A DNA stretch of 17,858 nt from CAZDAW01 sp964503685. GTDB lineage: Bacteria > Chloroflexota > Anaerolineae > Anaerolineales > Anaerolineaceae. The notes beneath the pieces are model-generated. The model was not told the origin of the DNA, searched no databases, and worked only from the letters and a program-made list of their open reading frames with translations. The stretch's first letter is position 1. Each line of letters begins with the position of its first letter. This document shows positions 14,868 to 17,858 of the stretch, piece by piece. The position numbers and the translations under genes are program-made. The stretch spans positions 1 through 17,858 of the forward strand of contig CAZDAW010000075.1 in assembly GCA_964503685.1 (NCBI GenBank), given 5' to 3'.

Positions 14868-16244
14868 ATGAAGGTTAAGTTTTGGCAAATATTAACTGTT
14901 ACAGTCGTATTTTGTCTCATTCTGGCTGCCTGCCAGCCTCAACCGACTCCGGCTCCGGTCGTTGAAGAAGTCCAACCGACTCCGGCTCCGGTCGTTGAAG
15001 AAGTCCAACCGACAGAAGCGCCCGAACCCACCGAGGCCGCAGAACCAGCCGAAGGCGCGATTGACTGCATGGGCGCTCAAGCAGGCGATACATTGACCGT
15101 CATGTACCAGTGGTCTGGCGGCGAGGAAGAAAAAATCAACGCCATCTTTAAGCCGCTGGTTGACGCCTGTGGAATTTCAATCGTTGCCGAATCCACCCGC
15201 GACCTGGCCGTTCTGGATACCAAAGTTCAGTCAACCCCGCCCGATATTCTATTCTGGCCCACCACCGCGCCATTGAACCTTTATAGCGACAAACTCAAAG
15301 AATTATCCACTGTTGGCGCAAACGCTGACAACTACGCCAAGTACTGGGTCGAGATGGGTTCTCAGAATGGCAAGTGGTTTGCCATCCCGGTTAAGGCCGA
15401 TATCAAAACCATCATCTGGTACAGCCCAACCCAGTTTGAGGCTTTCGGCTATCAGACGCCCACAACATTTGATGAGTTAGATGCTCTGGTTGAAAAAATG
15501 GTTGCTGACGGTAATATTCCCTGGAGCATGGGTATGGAAAGCGATGCAGCCACCGGCTGGACCGGTTCTGACTTCATTCAGGACTTACTGCTGGTGCAGC
15601 AAGGGCCTGAATATGTATCGAAACTCATCACCGGCGAAGTCGCCTACAACGACGCCGGCGTGTTGAAAGCGTACCAGACCTACAGTAAATGGGCATCAGA
15701 CCCGAAATACACGGTCGGCGGCGGCGAAGGCACAGTCAGCACCCCATTCCTGGATGCTATTTACAAAGTGTTCTCCGACAAACCCGAAGCCATGATGGTC
15801 AAGCAATCCGGTTTTGCCGGCGGCGAGATCGTCAAAAAATACTCCAACCTGGAATATGGCGTCGATTTTGACTTCTTCCAGTTCCCCGGCGCCAAGGGCA
15901 TGCAGGGCGGCGCAGACTTTATGATGGCGTTTGGTGAAACGCCTGCCGCCAAGGCAATGGTGGCATATTTGACCGGCGCGGCTGGCGCAGAAACATGGGC
16001 AACAACCGGCTTTGATCTCTCGCCCAATAAACTGGCCGTCGGTAAATACACCGATGCGCAGTTGACCAAGAAAGCCGAAATGTTAGCCAACGCCTCGGGC
16101 TTTACGCCCGATCTCGGCGATACCATTCCGGCGCCATTTGGCGAAACAGAATGGAAAGCTGTCATCGTGGCGGCGCAGGCTGGCAATATCCAGGCCGCAT
16201 TGGATACAGCAGCAAAAGCGCAGGCTGAAGCCTTGAAGAAATAA
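14868..16244 (+). CDS. Sugar ABC transporter solute-binding lipoprotein (CUT1, alpha-glucoside type)
   Basis: 458 residues. A type II signal peptide ends in the lipobox LAAC (C22), so the mature protein is lipid-anchored outside the membrane. A Pro/Thr/Glu-rich linker (23-62) follows, built from two exact copies of an 11-residue unit. The binding domain (from about 65) has TLTVMYQWSGGEEEKINAIF, PPDILFWPT, KWFAIPVKADIKTIIWYSP and DFMMAFGETPAAKAMVAYLTG, typical of extracellular solute-binding protein family 1. C67 and C101 could form a disulfide. The start at 14868 has AGGAGG five bases upstream, and an earlier ATG (14850) would precede that site. It delivers sugar to the two permeases that follow. 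The AglF/AglG-like permeases suggest alpha-glucosides, which is inference. Confidence 0.93.
   Translation: MKVKFWQILTVTVVFCLILAACQPQPTPAPVVEEVQPTPAPVVEEVQPTEAPEPTEAAEPAEGAIDCMGAQAGDTLTVMYQWSGGEEEKINAIFKPLVDACGISIVAESTRDLAVLDTKVQSTPPDILFWPTTAPLNLYSDKLKELSTVGANADNYAKYWVEMGSQNGKWFAIPVKADIKTIIWYSPTQFEAFGYQTPTTFDELDALVEKMVADGNIPWSMGMESDAATGWTGSDFIQDLLLVQQGPEYVSKLITGEVAYNDAGVLKAYQTYSKWASDPKYTVGGGEGTVSTPFLDAIYKVFSDKPEAMMVKQSGFAGGEIVKKYSNLEYGVDFDFFQFPGAKGMQGGADFMMAFGETPAAKAMVAYLTGAAGAETWATTGFDLSPNKLAVGKYTDAQLTKKAEMLANASGFTPDLGDTIPAPFGETEWKAVIVAAQAGNIQAALDTAAKAQAEALKK
14940..15005 (+). repeat. Two exact tandem copies of a 33-bp unit in the lipoprotein linker
   Basis: Bases 14940-14972 and 14973-15005 are identical and encode QPTPAPVVEEV twice; a partial third copy (CAACCGAC) begins at 15006. 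The in-frame 33-bp period means copy number can change without frameshift, altering the length of the tether between lipid anchor and binding domain. Confidence 0.9.
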
Positions 16245-16259
16245 GTATTGTCCCATTCC

Positions 16260-16308
16260 ACCTCCACTCCTTCCCGGTCAATGTGGAAGGAGTGGAGGTA
16301 AATTTTTT
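16260..16308 (+). terminator. Strong intercistronic hairpin with T-run between lipoprotein and permease genes
   Basis: The arms 16260-16274 (ACCTCCACTCCTTCC) and 16285-16299 form a perfect 15-bp stem with a 10-base loop, then AAATTTTTT. It begins 15 bases after the lipoprotein stop. It could terminate part of the transcripts or protect the 3' end of the lipoprotein message, giving more binding protein than permease. That is a common arrangement in binding-protein-dependent importers. Confidence 0.8.
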
Positions 16309-16354
16309 CTCCGTCAAACGTTTTCAGGATTTTCCACAGGTAAAGGAGGCAGCA

Positions 16355-17266
16355 ATGACTTCATCGATTATGAAGCAAGGGCGGTGGGTCCCTTTTATGT
16401 ACCTGTTTCCAGCTTTGGCTATTATGATTGTTTTTATCGCTTACCCTCTGCTCAATACGTTTGTTTTAAGCTTTTTAAATAAAACCAGCGAAAAGTCGGC
16501 CATCGAATCGTGTGTTCCAGGAAATCCCTGCTGGGGAATCTTTGAAAACTATCATTATGCGCTCACCGATCCCGTGATGGTCACTGCCCTCCGTAATAAC
16601 GCCCTCTGGCTGCTGCTGATGGTCCCTGGGACTGTTCTGGCAGGACTTCTGTTTGCTGTCCTGGCCGACCGTGTGCGCTACGAAGCGCTGGCAAAATCAA
16701 TCCTGTTCATGCCAATGGCAATATCCTTCATCGGAGCCGGCATCATCTGGAGTTTCGTCTATCACATCGAATCGGGTACTGGAGCGCAAATCGGCATCCT
16801 CAACGCCATAGTCGTCTCCTTCGGCGGCAAACCGGTGGCCTGGCTCAATACCCCGGTCGTCAATAACCTTTCCCTCATGGTTGTAGGAGTCTGGCTCTGG
16901 GCAGGCTTTTGCATGACAATCCTTTCAGCAGCGCTTAAAGCCGTACCCGGCGAGATTCTCGAAGCCGGGCGGGTTGACGGCGCCAATGAGTTTCAGGTCT
17001 TTTCCAAAATTACTGTACCCATCATTATGCCCACCATTGTCGTTGTAACAACAACTATGGTCATTAATGTGCTGAAGATTTTCGATATCGTTTACGTGAT
17101 GACAGGAGGTAACTTCGGCACCGAAGTCATAGCAAACCGCATGTTCAACCTGATTGTGACCGACACCGGGCGCTCGATGGCTATTGCCACAATCCTGGTC
17201 ATATTCACTATTCCGATCATGATCTTCAATGTTTACCGATTCCGCCAGCAGGAGGCAATGCGATGA
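16355..17266 (+). CDS. Sugar ABC transporter permease, AglF/MalF-like
   Basis: 303 residues with about six membrane helices: 12-40, then the membrane domain from NNALWLLLMVPGTVLAGLLF through LFMPMAISFIGAGIIWSFV to the last helix IATILVIFTIPIMIF. The EAA loop that contacts the ATPase reads EAGRVDGANEFQVFSKITVP (E203-). The segments AKSILFMPMAISFIGAGIIW, TMVINVLKIFDIVYVMTGG and NFGTEVIANRMFN resemble AglF of alpha-glucoside importers, from memory. The start at 16355 follows AAAGGAGG by five bases; the longer frame from 16283 would begin inside the terminator-like hairpin. The first extracytoplasmic loop has a cysteine pair, C53 and C59 (CVPGNPC), which may form a disulfide; it is not a haem motif. 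Its stop overlaps the next ATG (ATGA). Confidence 0.93.
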   Translation: MTSSIMKQGRWVPFMYLFPALAIMIVFIAYPLLNTFVLSFLNKTSEKSAIESCVPGNPCWGIFENYHYALTDPVMVTALRNNALWLLLMVPGTVLAGLLFAVLADRVRYEALAKSILFMPMAISFIGAGIIWSFVYHIESGTGAQIGILNAIVVSFGGKPVAWLNTPVVNNLSLMVVGVWLWAGFCMTILSAALKAVPGEILEAGRVDGANEFQVFSKITVPIIMPTIVVVTTTMVINVLKIFDIVYVMTGGNFGTEVIANRMFNLIVTDTGRSMAIATILVIFTIPIMIFNVYRFRQQEAMR

Positions 17267-17858
17267 CTCCATTCAGTAGAATCAAAAACATATTAAATCG
17301 CTTACCGGTAAATCTGGCTGTTATCGTTATGTGTCTGATCTGGATTATTCCCACATTGGGACTGTTCATCACCTCATTCAGGAACAGCGAAGATGTGCGC
17401 ACTTCAGGTTGGTGGACTGCATTTGCACCCCGTAAAGTTGCCGGTGAACCAGAATACACCACCTATTGCGCCTCCTGTCATGGCGCAGATGGGAAAAAGA
17501 TCACGGCGGCTGATTTAACCGACGCATCGGTCATAGCAAAATACCCACGCGCCAACCGCATGTTATCCATGCTACGCCAACCAATCGATGGCGCGCCCCA
17601 TCTTTCAGACCCTGCGCTGCCCGAAAAACCTGCTGAGGCATTAGCCGAGCTCGCGCCGATACTCGAATACTTGCAGAGCATCTCCGGTGAAAGCAAAAAT
17701 AAGGCGCGATTTACATTGCGCAATTACGCTGACGCGCTGGTTGGGTACAAAGGCACAAAAGATTATTTGACCGATTGTCAGGAGCAAAACACCAGCGCAC
17801 TAATCAAATTTAAATGTAATTTCACGGATGTTCTAAACCCGGAAGGCATGGGACGGGC
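17263..17858 (+). CDS. Sugar ABC transporter permease (AglG/MalG-like) with inserted cytochrome c domain, 3' end outside window
   Basis: Hand translation gives 198 codons, open to the window end. Residues 1-54 are permease: helix 1 (LAVIVMCLIWIIPTLGLFIT) and the AglG-like FRNSEDVRTSGWWTAF. At about 60-142 a c-type cytochrome domain interrupts it: YTTYCASCHGADGKK (haem cysteines C69 and C72, axial H73) and a typical closing helix ALAELAPILEYLQSIS. Candidate sixth ligands are M100, M103 and H113. Permease sequence resumes at FTLRNYADALVG (150-161), then a further stretch with C172 and C185, then PEGMGR. The insert lies in the first loop outside the membrane, where haem attachment occurs. The ATG overlaps the previous stop, so the two permeases are coupled. 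I know AglG-type permeases have an enlarged first loop, but know of no cytochrome there. Confidence 0.9.
   Translation, partial: MTPFSRIKNILNRLPVNLAVIVMCLIWIIPTLGLFITSFRNSEDVRTSGWWTAFAPRKVAGEPEYTTYCASCHGADGKKITAADLTDASVIAKYPRANRMLSMLRQPIDGAPHLSDPALPEKPAEALAELAPILEYLQSISGESKNKARFTLRNYADALVGYKGTKDYLTDCQEQNTSALIKFKCNFTDVLNPEGMGR

Noticed and set aside
16250..16259. TGTCCCATTC matches the half-site of the iclR/icd operator
   Set aside because: It is a single isolated copy without the inverted partner, between a stop codon and a hairpin; most likely chance.
16511..16531. Cysteine pair CVPGNPC in the first permease as a possible haem site
   Set aside because: The spacing is five residues and no histidine follows, so it is not CXXCH or a known variant; a disulfide is more likely.
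17437..17710. Cytochrome segment as a separate gene or an assembly chimera
   Set aside because: The frame is continuous, no start with a ribosome site precedes the haem motif, and family-typical permease sequence flanks both sides in the same frame. A chimera would have to restore the frame twice.
1..17858. CRISPR array, tRNA, rRNA, insertion sequence or phage attachment site
   Set aside because: Reading both strands I saw no regular repeat-spacer series, no tRNA-like cloverleaf, no transposase and no integrase. The only exact tandem repeat is inside the lipoprotein gene.

Overview
This window is most likely from a Chloroflexota bacterium, probably an Anaerolineae-type organism of roughly balanced GC. 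That placement is inferred from general character: a solute-binding lipoprotein with a Pro/Thr/Glu-rich 'PTPAPVVEE' linker, FHA proteins with a C-terminal anchor, and an anaerobic amino-acid-acid operon beside TCA genes. No marker gene (rRNA, tRNA, ribosomal protein) is present to confirm it.

Layout. (1) 1-4153, minus strand: iorA-iorB-acd. The genes are joined by two ATGA stop/start overlaps and encode indolepyruvate:ferredoxin oxidoreductase and an ADP-forming acyl-CoA synthetase (cut by the window edge). Together they would turn aryl-2-oxoacids into aryl-acetates, yielding reduced ferredoxin and ATP. A consensus sigma-70 promoter with a palindromic operator just downstream lies at 4320-4381. 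(2) 4490-5812, minus strand: two tandem paralogous FHA-domain proteins, each with one membrane helix and a nearly identical Cys-containing C-terminal tail. (3) 6109-12455: a citrate-to-2-oxoglutarate module. iclR and a mitochondrial-type citrate synthase gene are coupled on the minus strand; isocitrate dehydrogenase and aconitase run divergently on the plus strand. The shared iclR/icd intergenic region holds two copies of a 28-bp operator-like element. The icd message is predicted to be leaderless, and the dehydrogenase has NAD-type rather than NADP-type coenzyme residues. (4) 12610-13284: a stand-alone endonuclease V gene. (5) 13722 to the end, plus strand: a LacI-type regulator and an alpha-glucoside-type (AglEFG-like) ABC importer, with lipoprotein, first permease and second permease (cut by the window edge).

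The most unusual feature is in the last gene. The second sugar permease has a c-type cytochrome domain with a CASCH haem-binding motif inserted in frame in its first extracytoplasmic loop. Recognisable permease sequence lies on both sides: TSGWW before it and a FTLRNY segment after it. A haem-bearing sugar permease would suggest redox sensing or electron transfer connected to carbohydrate uptake. I know of no described system of this type, but I could not search.
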